Shown here: in pieces, positions 8,858-17,907 of the stretch | Layout: each line of letters begins with the position of its first letter | Numbering within the stretch: the stretch's first letter is position 1 | Assembly (NCBI GenBank): GCA_002698425.1 | Contig: NZXU01000093.1 | Coordinates: 1 to 46,170 of the forward strand | DNA: 46,170 bases | Direction: 5' to 3' | Source: Ahrensia sp. | GTDB taxonomy: Bacteria > Pseudomonadota > Alphaproteobacteria > Rhizobiales > Rhizobiaceae | Notes under the pieces: generated by a model | The model's input: only the letters and a program-made list of their open reading frames with translations | Told to the model about the DNA's origin: nothing | The model's database searches: none | Translations under genes and position numbers: made by a program

Positions 8858-8961
8858 ACAATCTGAAAACCGCCGATTCAAATCGATTTTGGCGGCATCG
8901 CGCGGCGCGAGGCGTGCTTTTTGCCTATGCCGCGCCCCAATTCGGCGGTATCGCATTTTGA

Positions 8962-9690
8962 ATGAGTGACGCGACTGACACCGAGGGGCGTGGTGGATCG
9001 GCAGACTTCATGGGGTCGACGGTAGTGCGGAAGCAGGAAGCTTCTCGCCGGAGAAGCCGGCTTGTCCGTGTCGCGGCGATCGCCTCGGCCCTGTTTCTCG
9101 CGCTCTATTGCGCGGGTTTCGCCATCTTTCTTTCCGAGGTTTCTTTTTATCGCAAGGACGCGCCGGACGCCCGCGCCGACGGCATCGTCGTCCTGACCGG
9201 CGGCGTCGCGCGTGTCGACGAGGCGGTGAAACTGCTCAATGCCGAAAAGGGCGAACGTCTGCTGATCAGCGGCGTTCATCCTTCCGCCTCGCGCGCGGTT
9301 CTCGCAAAGACGTTTGCTGCCGACTCGGACCGCTTCAACTGTTGCGTCGACATCGATCACGAGGCGCTCGACACGATCGGCAACGCCATCGAGACCGCCG
9401 ACTGGGTCGCCGAGCATGGCTATCGTTCGCTGCTCGTCGTCACCAATGACTACCACATGCCGCGCAGCCTTTTGGAACTGCACAGCGCCCTGGCGGATGT
9501 GAAGTTGATCCCGCATGCCGTGGTCGCCAGCCAGCATGAAAACGATACGGCGGCCGAGCAGGCGAGCCGTTACCGGGTGCTGCTCGGTGAATATGCGAAA
9601 TATTCCGCCGCCCGGCTTCGCACGCTGGTCGCGCCGCATCTCGGCGCCGGCGAAGATGTGCACAGGGCGGCGATGACCGCATCCGAATAG
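8962..9690 (+). CDS. YdcF/SanA-like (DUF218) membrane protein
   Basis: The 242-residue protein has one membrane helix (about 33-57) and then a DUF218 domain opening ADGIVVLTGGVARVDEAVKLL and containing LLISGVHPSASR and the conserved VVTNDYHMPRSLLEL. DUF218 proteins are linked to envelope integrity and vancomycin sensitivity in E. coli (SanA, ElyC); the reaction is not settled. Location after ftsEX and before plsC is usual for rhizobia and suggests an envelope role. ATG 8962 is used; ATG 9010 (MGSTVV) is possible. Confidence 0.85.
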   Translation: MSDATDTEGRGGSADFMGSTVVRKQEASRRRSRLVRVAAIASALFLALYCAGFAIFLSEVSFYRKDAPDARADGIVVLTGGVARVDEAVKLLNAEKGERLLISGVHPSASRAVLAKTFAADSDRFNCCVDIDHEALDTIGNAIETADWVAEHGYRSLLVVTNDYHMPRSLLELHSALADVKLIPHAVVASQHENDTAAEQASRYRVLLGEYAKYSAARLRTLVAPHLGAGEDVHRAAMTASE

Positions 9691-9769
9691 CGCCGCGTCC
9701 GGTTAAACCTTTGCGTTGGGCGGCGCTGGCGTGTATCGCGTGACCGGATTTGTCCGAACGCATCCGGGT

Positions 9770-10582
9770 ATGAGCTTGCTGGTTCTTCGATCCTTTCTCT
9801 TCAATTTCCTGTTCTACGCGGTCACGCTTGTCGAGATGATCGTGTTCTCGCCCTTCTTCTTTCTCGCGCCGCGCAAGAAAGCCTGGTTCGTGCCGAAGTT
9901 CTGGGCGCGCACGCATCTGTGGCTGATGAAGCTGGTCGTGGGAACCGACCATGTGGTGATCGGCAAGGAGAAGCTGCCCGAGGGAAGCTACATCCTCGCG
10001 CCGAAGCACCAGTCGGCCTGGGACACCTTCGCCTGCCTGCCCTGGTGGCCGGATCCGGTGCTGATCCTCAAGCGCGAATTGATGTGGGTGCCGCTGTTCG
10101 GCTGGTATGTCGCCAAGATGGACATGATCCCGATCGACCGCGGCCATCGGGTCAAGGCGATCGAGTCGGTCAATCGCGGCGCCTTGCGCGCCATCGGCCA
10201 AGGCCGCCAGATCATGATCTATCCGGAAGGCACGCGCCGCCCGCCCGGCGCCGAACCGAAATACAAGATGGGCGTCGCCAATCTCTATGAGCGGCTGAAC
10301 GTCCCGGTCGTGCCGATCGCGCACAATGCCGGGCTTTTCTGGCCGCGGCGTTCCTTCATGCGCTATCCGGGCATGATCAAGGTCGAGGTGCTCGATCCGA
10401 TCATGCCGGGGCTCGACCGCGAGACGTTCCACAAGACGCTGGTCGAGCGCATCGAGACTGCCTGCGACCGGCAACTGCTCGAACTGGCGGACGATCCGAA
10501 CGCGCCGCCTTTCCCGGAGACGGCGAAGAAGCGCGTCGCCGAACTGAAGGCGGCGGCGGTCAGCCGAACTGGTGCGGCGTGA
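9770..10582 (+). CDS. plsC: 1-acyl-sn-glycerol-3-phosphate acyltransferase
   Basis: PlsC moves an acyl chain onto lysophosphatidic acid to make phosphatidic acid at the inner membrane. The 270-residue protein has an N-terminal hydrophobic stretch (about 5-45) and the acyltransferase motifs in order: HQSAWD (HX4D, near residue 80), the IPIDR block, and YPEGTRRP (near 150). ATG 9770 (MSLLVLRSFLFN) is preferred over the TTG at 9716, which adds 18 residues without the membrane pattern. The last 23 bases overlap the convergent ChaC-like gene. Confidence 0.92.
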   Translation: MSLLVLRSFLFNFLFYAVTLVEMIVFSPFFFLAPRKKAWFVPKFWARTHLWLMKLVVGTDHVVIGKEKLPEGSYILAPKHQSAWDTFACLPWWPDPVLILKRELMWVPLFGWYVAKMDMIPIDRGHRVKAIESVNRGALRAIGQGRQIMIYPEGTRRPPGAEPKYKMGVANLYERLNVPVVPIAHNAGLFWPRRSFMRYPGMIKVEVLDPIMPGLDRETFHKTLVERIETACDRQLLELADDPNAPPFPETAKKRVAELKAAAVSRTGAA

Positions 10583-11108
10583 TCTCCATGCGCTGCCGGA
10601 TGCCGGCGACGACATGTTCCAGCCAGTGATCGCGGATGCCGAGCGTGCGGAGATGCTCGGCGGTGTTGATCACGTAATCCTCGTTCGGCCCCATGCCGCC
10701 GACGGCGCCGCAGACGCGCGTCACCGCCTCCTCGACCTCCAGCCTCCCGGCATATTGGCCATGCGCCCGGTCGGCGACATAGGCGATGCCGGGGACGATC
10801 CGGCCATCGTCGAGCGCCAGCGTGCCGGTCCGTTCCAGATAGACATTGGTGACGAGCTCGCGTTCGCGCAGATAGGCCATGACCGTCTCGTGCCTGTCTC
10901 CCTCCACCCGGAAGGCGACGCCAACGCAGGAGCCGCCCCGGTCGAGCCCCATGACGAGGCCCGGGCGCTCGGGCGTTCCGCGATGTTCGTAGGAGGCGAT
11001 GCACAGGCTTCGATGATAGCCGAACAGGCGCGCCCGGCGCCGTTCGACATGGTCGAAGCCCGGCTTCCACATCAGCGATGCGTAGCCGAATACCCAGAAA
11101 TCTTCCAT
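10560..11108 (-). CDS. ChaC-type gamma-glutamylcyclotransferase
   Basis: ChaC-type enzymes cut the gamma-glutamyl group of glutathione, releasing 5-oxoproline and Cys-Gly. The 182-residue protein shows the substrate loop VFGYASLMWKPGF (residues 5-17), the RLFGYHRSLCI segment, and RGTPERPGLVMGLD, which carries the conserved Glu region of the fold. I use ATG 11108 (MEDFWVFGY); GTG 11114 would add two residues. It overlaps plsC tail to tail and lies only 43 bases from the divergent DUF2125 gene. Glutathione turnover fits a genome that also carries gloB. Confidence 0.88.
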   Translation of the reverse strand: MEDFWVFGYASLMWKPGFDHVERRRARLFGYHRSLCIASYEHRGTPERPGLVMGLDRGGSCVGVAFRVEGDRHETVMAYLRERELVTNVYLERTGTLALDDGRIVPGIAYVADRAHGQYAGRLEVEEAVTRVCGAVGGMGPNEDYVINTAEHLRTLGIRDHWLEHVVAGIRQRMEITPHQFG

Positions 11109-11151
11109 AAGCACTTATTCATTCCACAATCGCGGGCGATGGGCGTCTAGC

Positions 11152-12153
11152 ATGGCTAAGAACAAAGAAAAACCGCGCTACAACGCCGGCCGCCGCATTC
11201 GCTGGCTGGGCGTCGCGATCATCGTCGCCGTCATCGCCTATTCCGGCGGATGGTACTGGCTCGCGGGCCAGGTGGAAACGCAGGCTGCGGGCTTCGTCGA
11301 GGAACAGCGCGGGCTCGGCCTCGCCATCGATTGCGCCGACCGCGACGTGCGCGGCTATCCGTTCCGGCTCGAAATCTTCTGCACTTCGCTCGACATGGAG
11401 CGCCCCGCCGAGGGGCTGACCGTCGAAGCCGGCGCGTTCCGCAGCGCCGCGCAGGTCTATGAGCCGAACCGCATCTATGCCGAACTCGACGCCCCGGTTT
11501 CGGTTGCCAGCCCGGTCGTCGGTCAGGTGAAGGCGAACTGGTCGCTGGGCCGTGTCACGGCCACGCTGGCCGAACCCTTGCCGGAGCGCGTTTCCGTCGC
11601 GCTCGACAATCTCGATCTGGCCTTCGCCGGACTGCAAAACGCGCTGACCGCGACGCATGGCGAGGCGCATATGCGCACGCAGGGCGAGGAGCTCGATCTT
11701 GCGCTGCGCTACGAAGGCCTGACCATCGATCCTCGTCTCGTCGCGGGCCGCGTTTTGCCGACCCTGTCGGGCGATGCCGACCTGCGGCTGAAGGACGGCG
11801 TCGTGCTGGCCACGCAGGGCGTCTCGACGTTGCGCGGCGTGGCGGGCGAAATCCAGCGCCTCGCCCTGCTGCTGACGCCCGAGCGCGGTTTCCTCGTCAG
11901 CGGACCGTTCGAGATCGGGGCGGACGGGCTGATCGATGCGACGCTGAAAATCATCATCGTCGATCCGGCCGGTTTCGCGGCCGCGATGAAGCCGGTCTTT
12001 CCGGAATATGCGAGCCAGATCGACATGGTCGCGTCCGGGCAGAGACAGGCGGGGCCGGACGGCACGCCGGAGCTGCAATTGCCGGTCAGTATCCGTGACG
12101 GTCGCGCCGCGCTCGGCTTCATCCCGCTCGGCAGGATCCCGCCGCTCGATTAG
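11152..12153 (+). CDS. DUF2125 family membrane-anchored protein
   Basis: The 333-residue protein has a basic N-terminus, one membrane helix (about 18-38, LGVAIIVAVIAYSGGWYWLA) and a long periplasmic beta-rich part with alphaproteobacterial DUF2125 features: two early cysteines (IDCADRDVRGYPFRLEIFC), then repeated strand-like segments. No enzyme motifs are visible. The function of the family is not known; its shape recalls envelope AsmA-like or lipid-handling proteins, but that is only a guess. It is probably transcribed alone. Confidence 0.82.
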   Translation: MAKNKEKPRYNAGRRIRWLGVAIIVAVIAYSGGWYWLAGQVETQAAGFVEEQRGLGLAIDCADRDVRGYPFRLEIFCTSLDMERPAEGLTVEAGAFRSAAQVYEPNRIYAELDAPVSVASPVVGQVKANWSLGRVTATLAEPLPERVSVALDNLDLAFAGLQNALTATHGEAHMRTQGEELDLALRYEGLTIDPRLVAGRVLPTLSGDADLRLKDGVVLATQGVSTLRGVAGEIQRLALLLTPERGFLVSGPFEIGADGLIDATLKIIIVDPAGFAAAMKPVFPEYASQIDMVASGQRQAGPDGTPELQLPVSIRDGRAALGFIPLGRIPPLD

Positions 12154-12168
12154 GGGGCCTCGACGACC

Positions 12169-12684
12169 CTATTCGGTGTAGCGCCCGCTGATGAAATCGG
12201 GCTTGCGCACCGGCACGCCATTGTGGCGCAGCACGGCAAACGCCATCGAGACGTGAAAATAGAAATTCGGCAGGGCGAAGCTCAGCATGTAGTCGCGGGC
12301 GGTGAAGGTCACCTCGTGGTCGGGCCGGGTCAGCACGACCTTCACGTCCTCGCGGCCATCCATGGCGTCCTTCGGAACCGCGTCGAGATAGCCGAGCGTG
12401 CGGACGATACGCGCTTCCAGATCGTCGAAGGTCTTTTCCGTCGCCGGAATGTCGAGAGGCTCGATCGCCGCGACGCGCACCGCCGTCAGCCTTGCGGCGT
12501 CGCAGGCATGCTGCACCTGGCCGATCAGCGGCGCCATGTCCGGATAGAGGCTGGCATTCAGGATCTCGTCATGCTCCAGCCCGGTCTCGTCCGCCCAGGT
12601 CCGCGCCTTTTCGAGAAAGGCGGACATGTTTTGCAACGCGCGCGAGAAGACCGGAATGCTGACATCGTAGAGCGAGAGGGGCAT
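12169..12684 (-). CDS. DUF1993 family protein
   Basis: The 171-residue protein matches the DUF1993 family, a DinB-like four-helix fold of unknown function. Typical segments are SLYDVSIPVFSRALQNMSAFLEKA at the start and the C-terminal FALPNFYFHVSMAFAVLRHNGVP. No signal peptide or membrane helix is seen, so it should be cytoplasmic. An AAAGG ribosome site stands six bases before ATG 12684. It follows tyrC on the same strand with a 28-base gap and may ride on the hisC-tyrC transcript. Confidence 0.85.
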   Translation of the reverse strand: MPLSLYDVSIPVFSRALQNMSAFLEKARTWADETGLEHDEILNASLYPDMAPLIGQVQHACDAARLTAVRVAAIEPLDIPATEKTFDDLEARIVRTLGYLDAVPKDAMDGREDVKVVLTRPDHEVTFTARDYMLSFALPNFYFHVSMAFAVLRHNGVPVRKPDFISGRYTE

Positions 12685-12712
12685 GAACGGCCTTTCGGGT
12701 TACGGGAGCGGG

Positions 12713-13666
12713 CTAATCGCCGTCCTCTGCCTTGATCCTGGCGATTTCGGGGTGGCGGCCGAAGTCCGGCGCATCGACCTCCTGGCCGGCCTCGATGATC
12801 GAGCGGCGCACGGCGCGCGTCCGGGTGAACATGTCGAACAGCTTGTCGCCGTCGCCCCAGCGGATCGCCCTTTGCAGCGAGGCGAGGTCTTCGGAGAACC
12901 GGCCCAGCATCTCCAGGATCGCGTCCCGGTTCGACAGGCAGACGTCGCGCCACATGGTCGGGTCGGATGCGGCGAGACGGGTGAAGTCGCGGAAACCGGA
13001 AGCGGAATACTTGATCACTTCCGATTTCGACACCGCCTCGAGATCGTCCGCCGTGCCGACGATGTTGTAGGCGATGATATGCGGCAGATGCGAGACGATG
13101 GCGAGCACCCGGTCGTGGTGGTCCGGATCCATCGTGTCGACCTTCGAGCCGCAGGCGGTCCAGAATTCAGTGAGTTTCGCGATCGCGGCGGGATCGGCGC
13201 CCGGCGGCGGGGTCAGGATCGTCCAGCGGCCCTCGAAGAGCGACGCGAAGCCGGCATCGGGGCCGGAATGCTCCGTTCCCGCAATCGGGTGGCCGGGAAT
13301 GAAATGGACGCCCTCGGGCACATAAGGGGCGACATCGCTGACCACGGTGCCCTTGGTGGAGCCGACATCCGTCAGGATCGCGCCCTTCTGCAGATGGGGC
13401 CCGATTTCCGCCGCGACCGGGCCGCAGGCGCCGACGGGGATCGACAGGACGACGAGATCCGCGCCCTTCACCGCTTCGGTGGCGTCCGCCTCGTAGCGGT
13501 CGCCGAGACCCAGTTCCTCGGCGCGTCTGAGCGTTTCGGCGCGGCGCGTCTGGACGACGATCTCGCCGGCGAGACCCTTGCCGCGGATGGCATGCGCCAG
13601 AGACGAGCCGATCAGGCCAATGCCGATCAGCGCGACGCGCGCGAAGAGGGGTTCCTTGTCGGCCAT
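12713..13666 (-). CDS. Prephenate/arogenate dehydrogenase
   Basis: This enzyme oxidatively decarboxylates prephenate and/or arogenate in tyrosine synthesis. The 317-residue protein starts with the NAD(P)-binding motif VALIGIGLIGSSLAHAI (about residues 11-27), has VVLSIPVGA, DVGSTKG, and the substrate motif GHPIAGTEHSGPDAG, followed by the helical dimer domain (SHLPHIIAYNIV, SGFRDFTRLAASDPTMWRDV). It starts three bases after the hisC stop, without an obvious ribosome site, so translation is probably coupled. The hisC-tyrC pairing is standard in rhizobia; whether it prefers prephenate or arogenate cannot be read. Confidence 0.92.
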   Translation of the reverse strand: MADKEPLFARVALIGIGLIGSSLAHAIRGKGLAGEIVVQTRRAETLRRAEELGLGDRYEADATEAVKGADLVVLSIPVGACGPVAAEIGPHLQKGAILTDVGSTKGTVVSDVAPYVPEGVHFIPGHPIAGTEHSGPDAGFASLFEGRWTILTPPPGADPAAIAKLTEFWTACGSKVDTMDPDHHDRVLAIVSHLPHIIAYNIVGTADDLEAVSKSEVIKYSASGFRDFTRLAASDPTMWRDVCLSNRDAILEMLGRFSEDLASLQRAIRWGDGDKLFDMFTRTRAVRRSIIEAGQEVDAPDFGRHPEIARIKAEDGD

Positions 13667-13669
13667 GGC

Positions 13670-14785
13670 TCAGGCGCGGCCCATGAACTCGGTGAGCGTG
13701 GCGATGACGCCTTCATTCGCCTCGGCGGACCCGATCGTCATGCGCAACGCGTTCGGCAAGCCATAGGCTCCGACGGCGCGCAGCACGTAGCCGCGTTCGG
13801 TCAGATAGGCGTCGGCGGCCTCGGCCGAATGCGCCGGATCGTCCTCCGGGAACTGGATCAGGACGAAGTTCCCGACGCTCGGCGTCACTTCCAGCCCGAT
13901 CCCGTTCAGCGCGTCGCTGACGACCGGCAGCCATTGCTCGTTGAAGAGTGCGGCTTCGTCGACATGACGGCGGTCGCGGATCGCCGCGGAGCCGGCCGCG
14001 ATCGCCGCCGAATTCAGGTTGAACGGGCCGCGCACGCGGTTGAGCGCGTCGACGATGTGGGCCGGGCCGTACATCCAGCCGATGCGCAGCGCTGCAAGGC
14101 CGTGGATCTTCGAGAAGGTCCGCGTCATCACGACATTCTCGTTGTCGGAGACCAGTTCGACGCCAGCCGAATAGTCATTGCGGCGGACATATTCCGCATA
14201 GGCCGCGTCGATCACCAGCAGGACGTGTTTCGGCAGGCCGGCATGCAGGCGCTTGACCTCCGATTCCGGGACATAGGTGCCGGTCGGGTTGTTCGGATTG
14301 GCGAGGAAGACCATTTTCGTGCGCTCGGTGACGCGCTCAAGGATGGCGTCGACATCGGCGCAGAGATCCGTCTCGGGCGCGACGACCGGGGTCGCGCCAT
14401 TGGCGAGGATCTGGATCTTGTAGACGAGGAACCCGTGCTCGGTGAAAATCGCCTCGTCACCGGGCTTCAGATAGGTGTGGGCGAGGAGGCCGAGCAGTTC
14501 GTCCGAGCCGTTGCCGCAGAGCAGATTGTCCGGATTGAGGCCATGCGCCTCGGCGATCGCCTTGCGCAATTCGCTGGACGATCCGTCGGGATAGAGTTCC
14601 AGCGTTTCGGCCTCGGCCTTGTAGGCCTCGATGGCGGCGGGGCTCGCGCCCAGCGGCGTCTCGTTCGACGACAGCTTGTGCAGCTTGACGCCCGGCTTCG
14701 CCTTGCTCTTGCCCGGCACATAGGCCGCGATGTCCATCACGCCGGGATTGGGGACGGGACGCATCGGGTTTTCGGGCGCGGACAT
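13670..14785 (-). CDS. hisC: Histidinol-phosphate aminotransferase
   Basis: This PLP aminotransferase acts in histidine synthesis and, given its tie to the tyrosine dehydrogenase gene, probably also on aromatic substrates. From ATG 14785 ([16 protein letters not shown]) it has 371 residues. Seen are [40 protein letters not shown], the [11 protein letters not shown]sp/Tyr motif, the PLP lysine in [17 protein letters not shown] (about 228), and the C-terminal Arg motif [11 protein letters not shown]. The open frame extends far upstream without a start context, and that part is a shadow of the neighbouring gene. Confidence 0.94.
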   Translation of the reverse strand: MSAPENPMRPVPNPGVMDIAAYVPGKSKAKPGVKLHKLSSNETPLGASPAAIEAYKAEAETLELYPDGSSSELRKAIAEAHGLNPDNLLCGNGSDELLGLLAHTYLKPGDEAIFTEHGFLVYKIQILANGATPVVAPETDLCADVDAILERVTERTKMVFLANPNNPTGTYVPESEVKRLHAGLPKHVLLVIDAAYAEYVRRNDYSAGVELVSDNENVVMTRTFSKIHGLAALRIGWMYGPAHIVDALNRVRGPFNLNSAAIAAGSAAIRDRRHVDEAALFNEQWLPVVSDALNGIGLEVTPSVGNFVLIQFPEDDPAHSAEAADAYLTERGYVLRAVGAYGLPNALRMTIGSAEANEGVIATLTEFMGRA

Positions 14786-14871
14786 CGCTTCGGACTTTCC
14801 TGTAAAAAAGAGGTGCGGTTGCAGACCGCAGGGCAATAGCGCCCGCCCGTGCAAATGTCGAGAAGGTCGGT

Positions 14872-15609
14872 TCAGTCGATTGCGCGCGCGGCGCCTTGCG
14901 GGGCGAGCACCGGAACGAAGACGCGGCGCGACTGGCGGGCGGCGACCGGCAGGCCCTGGAACATGCGCTTGTGCGCCTCGATGATCAGCACGCCGGAAAA
15001 GACCGGCCAGAAGCGCAATCCCGTCCGTTCGACCTGGTAGGCGATGCGCAACAGCGAGCGAACCCTGACCGGCGGGAATGCCAGCGCCTCGGTCATCGCG
15101 CCGGGGGTGAAGTTCGCCTCGCGCAGCAATTTCGAGATCTGCCCGCGCGAAAAGGGCCGCCCGGTGCCGAAAGGCGTGTGCTCGAAGCGCGCCCACATGC
15201 CGCGCCGGTTGGGCACGACGAGGACCAGCTTTCCGTTCGGCGCCAGCACGCGCCAGGCCTCCATCAGCGTCTCGCGCGGATTTTCGGCATGTTCCAGCGC
15301 ATGCACCATCAGGATGCGGTCGACGGCGGAATCGGGCAGCGGCAGTTCCTCGTCGAAGACGAGCGCCGAGCGCGACGGTCCGTTGCGCGGCCATTTGATC
15401 GCGCCCTGCGCGGCGAGCATGAAGGAAAGCGTGCGCTCGGTGTCTCTTTCGAAACGGTCGAGCCAGGGGCGCGCATAGCCGAGCCCGAGCAGCCGCTCGT
15501 TCGGCATGGGCTGCCAGATGCGCGTCAGTCCCATGCCGATGGAGCGCGTCGCCATCTCGCCGAGCAGGCTGTGATAGAAGCCGCGGATCTCCACGATATC
15601 CATATGCAC
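14872..15609 (-). CDS. SAM-dependent methyltransferase (class I, methyltransferase 11 type)
   Basis: The protein has a SAM-binding start [16 protein letters not shown], a modified motif I without the usual acidic-Gly-Cys core, then [21 protein letters not shown] and [23 protein letters not shown], the usual order of a class I methyltransferase. The substrate is unknown. The gene sits back to back with gloB, an arrangement common in Rhizobiales. I take GTG 15609 (giving [14 protein letters not shown]), with GGAG upstream, although ATG 15603 two codons later is equally usable. Everything further upstream in this open frame lies under gloB and is spurious. Confidence 0.88.
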   Translation of the reverse strand: MHMDIVEIRGFYHSLLGEMATRSIGMGLTRIWQPMPNERLLGLGYARPWLDRFERDTERTLSFMLAAQGAIKWPRNGPSRSALVFDEELPLPDSAVDRILMVHALEHAENPRETLMEAWRVLAPNGKLVLVVPNRRGMWARFEHTPFGTGRPFSRGQISKLLREANFTPGAMTEALAFPPVRVRSLLRIAYQVERTGLRFWPVFSGVLIIEAHKRMFQGLPVAARQSRRVFVPVLAPQGAARAID

Positions 15610-15705
15610 TGGCGTCACGCTCCAGCCGGTTGCGTCCACCTCCGACAGGTGCAACAAATCCCGTCGCGGGGCAATGGCCGCGATCATGAAAGGGAGAGTG
15701 CGAAG

Positions 15706-16470
15706 GTGTTGCAGATCGAACAGTTCACATGCCTGTCGGACAATTTCGGCGTGCTCATCCACGATCCGGAAAGCGGGCGGACGGCGAGCATCGACGCGCC
15801 CGAAGCGGCTGCGATCATCGATCGTCTCGAGGCCAAGGGCTGGACGCTGACGGACATCATGACCACCCATCACCATCATGACCATGTCGGCGGCAATCTG
15901 GAGCTCAAGGAGCGTTTCGGCTGCCATATCACCGGGCCGAAGGGCGAGGCCGACAAGATCCCCGGTATCGACACGGCGGTTGGCGAGGGGGAGGTGTTTT
16001 CCTTCGGCGCCTTCGATTTCGAGGTCATGGAGACGCCCGGCCATACCGCCGGACATATCGTCTATTATTCGCCGAAAGCCGGGCTTCTCTTTGCCGGCGA
16101 CACTCTGTTCTCGATGGGCTGCGGGCGCTTGTTCGAGCGCGGCGCGGCGGAGATGTGGTCGGGACTTTCCAAGCTGAAAGCCCTGCCGGCGGAAACGATG
16201 CTCTATTGCGGCCACGAATATACGCTGGCGAACGCCCGTTTCGCGCTGTCCGTCGATCCCGGCAACCAGGCGCTGCAGGCGCGGGCCGCCACGGTCGAGC
16301 GACTGCGCTCGGAGGGCAAGCCGACCCTGCCGGTGCCGCTGGCGACGGAGTTCAAGACCAACCCCTTCCTGCGGCCCGACGATCCGGCGATCCGCGCCCA
16401 TCTCGGCATGGCGGATGCGAGCGACGAGGATGTCTTTGCCGAGATCCGCAAGCGCAAGGACAATTTCTGA
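15706..16470 (+). CDS. gloB: Hydroxyacylglutathione hydrolase (glyoxalase II)
   Basis: Glyoxalase II hydrolyses S-lactoylglutathione to lactate and glutathione, finishing methylglyoxal detoxification. The 254-residue protein shows the metal motif [11 protein letters not shown] (about 53-63), the second His in TPGHTAGHI, the bridging Asp in [13 protein letters not shown], and the glutathione-site CGHEYT and late KTNPFLR motifs. The start is set at GTG 15706, giving [18 protein letters not shown], the expected N-terminus; GGGAGAG bases lie at 15692-15698. The next gene follows after 7 bases. Confidence 0.95.
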   Translation: MLQIEQFTCLSDNFGVLIHDPESGRTASIDAPEAAAIIDRLEAKGWTLTDIMTTHHHHDHVGGNLELKERFGCHITGPKGEADKIPGIDTAVGEGEVFSFGAFDFEVMETPGHTAGHIVYYSPKAGLLFAGDTLFSMGCGRLFERGAAEMWSGLSKLKALPAETMLYCGHEYTLANARFALSVDPGNQALQARAATVERLRSEGKPTLPVPLATEFKTNPFLRPDDPAIRAHLGMADASDEDVFAEIRKRKDNF

Positions 16471-16477
16471 GGCCGTC

Positions 16478-16930
16478 ATGCAGAATCTCGCCGCCGAGCG
16501 GATCAAGAAGGAACTCGGTCTGAAGCCGCATCCGGAAGGCGGCTGGTATGCCGAGTCGTTCCGCGACACGGACGGTGTGGAAGGGCGCAGCCACTCGACG
16601 GCGATCTATTTCCTGCTCGAAGCGGGGGATGTCTCGCATTGGCACCGCGTCACCGACGCCGCCGAGGTCTGGCACTTCTATGCCGGCGCGCCGCTTGTGA
16701 TCACGCTGTCGAAGAACGGCCATGACGCGCAGGCCTTCAGGCTCGGGGCCAATCTCTCGATGGGCGAGCGCCCGCAGATCGTCGTGCCGGCCAATTGCTG
16801 GCAGACGGCGACCTCGCTCGGCGCATGGACGCTGGTCGGCTGCACCGTCGCGCCGGGATTCGATTTCGCGAAATTCGAGCTCGCCCCGCCGGACTGGCGG
16901 CCGACGCCGCGCGCTCCGAGAGGCGGTTAG
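16478..16930 (+). CDS. DUF985 family cupin
   Basis: The 150-residue protein is a single cupin barrel of the DUF985 type. Marks are LKPHPEGGWYAESFRD at the start, the histidine pair in DVSHWHRVTDAAEVWHFYAG, and PANCWQTATSLGAWTLVGCTVAPGF at the end. Such proteins bind a metal or small sugar-like ligand; the reaction is unknown. It follows gloB by 7 bases and is probably co-transcribed. Its last four bases overlap the end of the convergent MarR-GNAT gene. Confidence 0.87.
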   Translation: MQNLAAERIKKELGLKPHPEGGWYAESFRDTDGVEGRSHSTAIYFLLEAGDVSHWHRVTDAAEVWHFYAGAPLVITLSKNGHDAQAFRLGANLSMGERPQIVVPANCWQTATSLGAWTLVGCTVAPGFDFAKFELAPPDWRPTPRAPRGG

Positions 16931-17877
16931 AGTGCTTTTTCCCAATACTGGCCGACAAGATCCTTGCCGTAGGACCGGTGGGGCTCCTCGCTGATCAGCG
17001 TGAAGCCGCTCTGTTCATAGATACGGCGCGCCGCGGTGAGGATATCGTTGGTCCACAGGACCATCTTCTTATAGCCGCGCGCTCTGGCGAAACGGATTGC
17101 CTCGTCGACGAGACGGCGTCCGAGACCGTGTCCGCGCGCGCACGGCTCAACATAGAGCATGCGCAGTTTCGCGGTCTCCGCGTCTTCGCGCACGACGAAG
17201 ACGGAGCCGGCGATCTCGCCATCCATTTCGGCGATCCAGCATCGCTCGCATGACGGATCGTAGGTCTCGACATATTTGCCGACAATTGCGCCGAGCAGGC
17301 CCTCGAAGGTCCAGTCCCAGCCATATTCCTTGCCGTATAGAAAACCCTGGCGGTGCACCACCCAGCCGAGATCGCCGGGTTCGGGATCGCGCAGCACGAT
17401 GGCCGGGTCGGAGGGCGCCGGGCCCAGAAGGCCCTTGATGCGCGCCATGGCGCCGACAAGCGCCATCTGTTCGGCTTCGTTCAGCGGGGCGAGCAGTTCC
17501 GCGACCTCGCCAGCGGACGCGGCGTTCAGCTTTTCCGCCAGCGCTTCGCCGTTGCTTGTCAGCGCCAGCAGCAGTTTCTTTGCATTTGTCGGCGCGGGGG
17601 TGCGGGCGACCAGCCAGTCCTTTTCCAAGGCCGCGATCAGCCGGCTGAGATAGCCGGCATCCATGCCGAGCCTCAGGCCGAGATCGGCGGCGGTGATCTT
17701 CTCACCGCCGCGCAGCGACGCCAGTTCGTAGACAATTCGCGCCTGCGGCAGGGAGTAACCGGATTCGAGCAGATGTTCGTCCAGCGCGCCGACGAGGCGT
17801 GTGTGGAAGCGGTTGAAGCGGCGCACCGCGTCGATGCGCGCGGGCGAAACCGGAAAGCGGGTTTGCGGCTGATCCAT
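16927..17877 (-). CDS. MarR-type regulator fused to a GNAT acetyltransferase
   Basis: The 316-residue protein joins a MarR winged helix (about 1-150: SLPQARIVYELASLRG, LGMDAGYLSRLIAALEKDWLV) to a GNAT domain (about 160-316) with the acetyl-CoA loop VEPCARGHGLGRRLVDEAI and the late WTNDILTAARRIYEQSGF. Such fusions are well known in rhizobia; one polypeptide may sense or modify a small molecule and control transcription. The ligand, target and acetyl acceptor are not evident. It overlaps the cupin gene end to end. A run of A/T bases at 17878-17915, with TTGAC-like repeats reading CAACATATTGTTG-like, is a plausible self-regulated operator. Confidence 0.88.
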   Translation of the reverse strand: MDQPQTRFPVSPARIDAVRRFNRFHTRLVGALDEHLLESGYSLPQARIVYELASLRGGEKITAADLGLRLGMDAGYLSRLIAALEKDWLVARTPAPTNAKKLLLALTSNGEALAEKLNAASAGEVAELLAPLNEAEQMALVGAMARIKGLLGPAPSDPAIVLRDPEPGDLGWVVHRQGFLYGKEYGWDWTFEGLLGAIVGKYVETYDPSCERCWIAEMDGEIAGSVFVVREDAETAKLRMLYVEPCARGHGLGRRLVDEAIRFARARGYKKMVLWTNDILTAARRIYEQSGFTLISEEPHRSYGKDLVGQYWEKAL

Positions 17878-17883
17878 GATGAC

Positions 17884-17904
17884 AAAATCAACAATATGTT
17901 GACT
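17884..17904. promoter_or_regulatory. Candidate MarR operator beside the MarR-GNAT gene
   Basis: Just upstream of the MarR-GNAT start lies an AT-rich stretch containing TCAACAATATGTTGA (17888-17902), whose arms TCAACA and TGTTGA are exact inverted repeats around ATA(T). MarR-family proteins often bind such short AT-rich palindromes and repress their own gene. The palindrome lies within 30 bases of the start codon, so binding could block transcription or early elongation. Assignment to this regulator is by position only. Confidence 0.5.
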
Positions 17905-17907
17905 TTG

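Noticed and set aside
12683..14839. 718-codon plus-strand open frame opposite tyrC and hisC
   Set aside because: Asp/Arg/Gly-rich shadow with no motif, opposite two clear enzymes.
15610..16569. Possible fusion of the methyltransferase with an upstream domain in the same open frame
   Set aside because: The extra part lies opposite gloB, is Arg-rich and has no domain; the methyltransferase has a fitting start at 15609.
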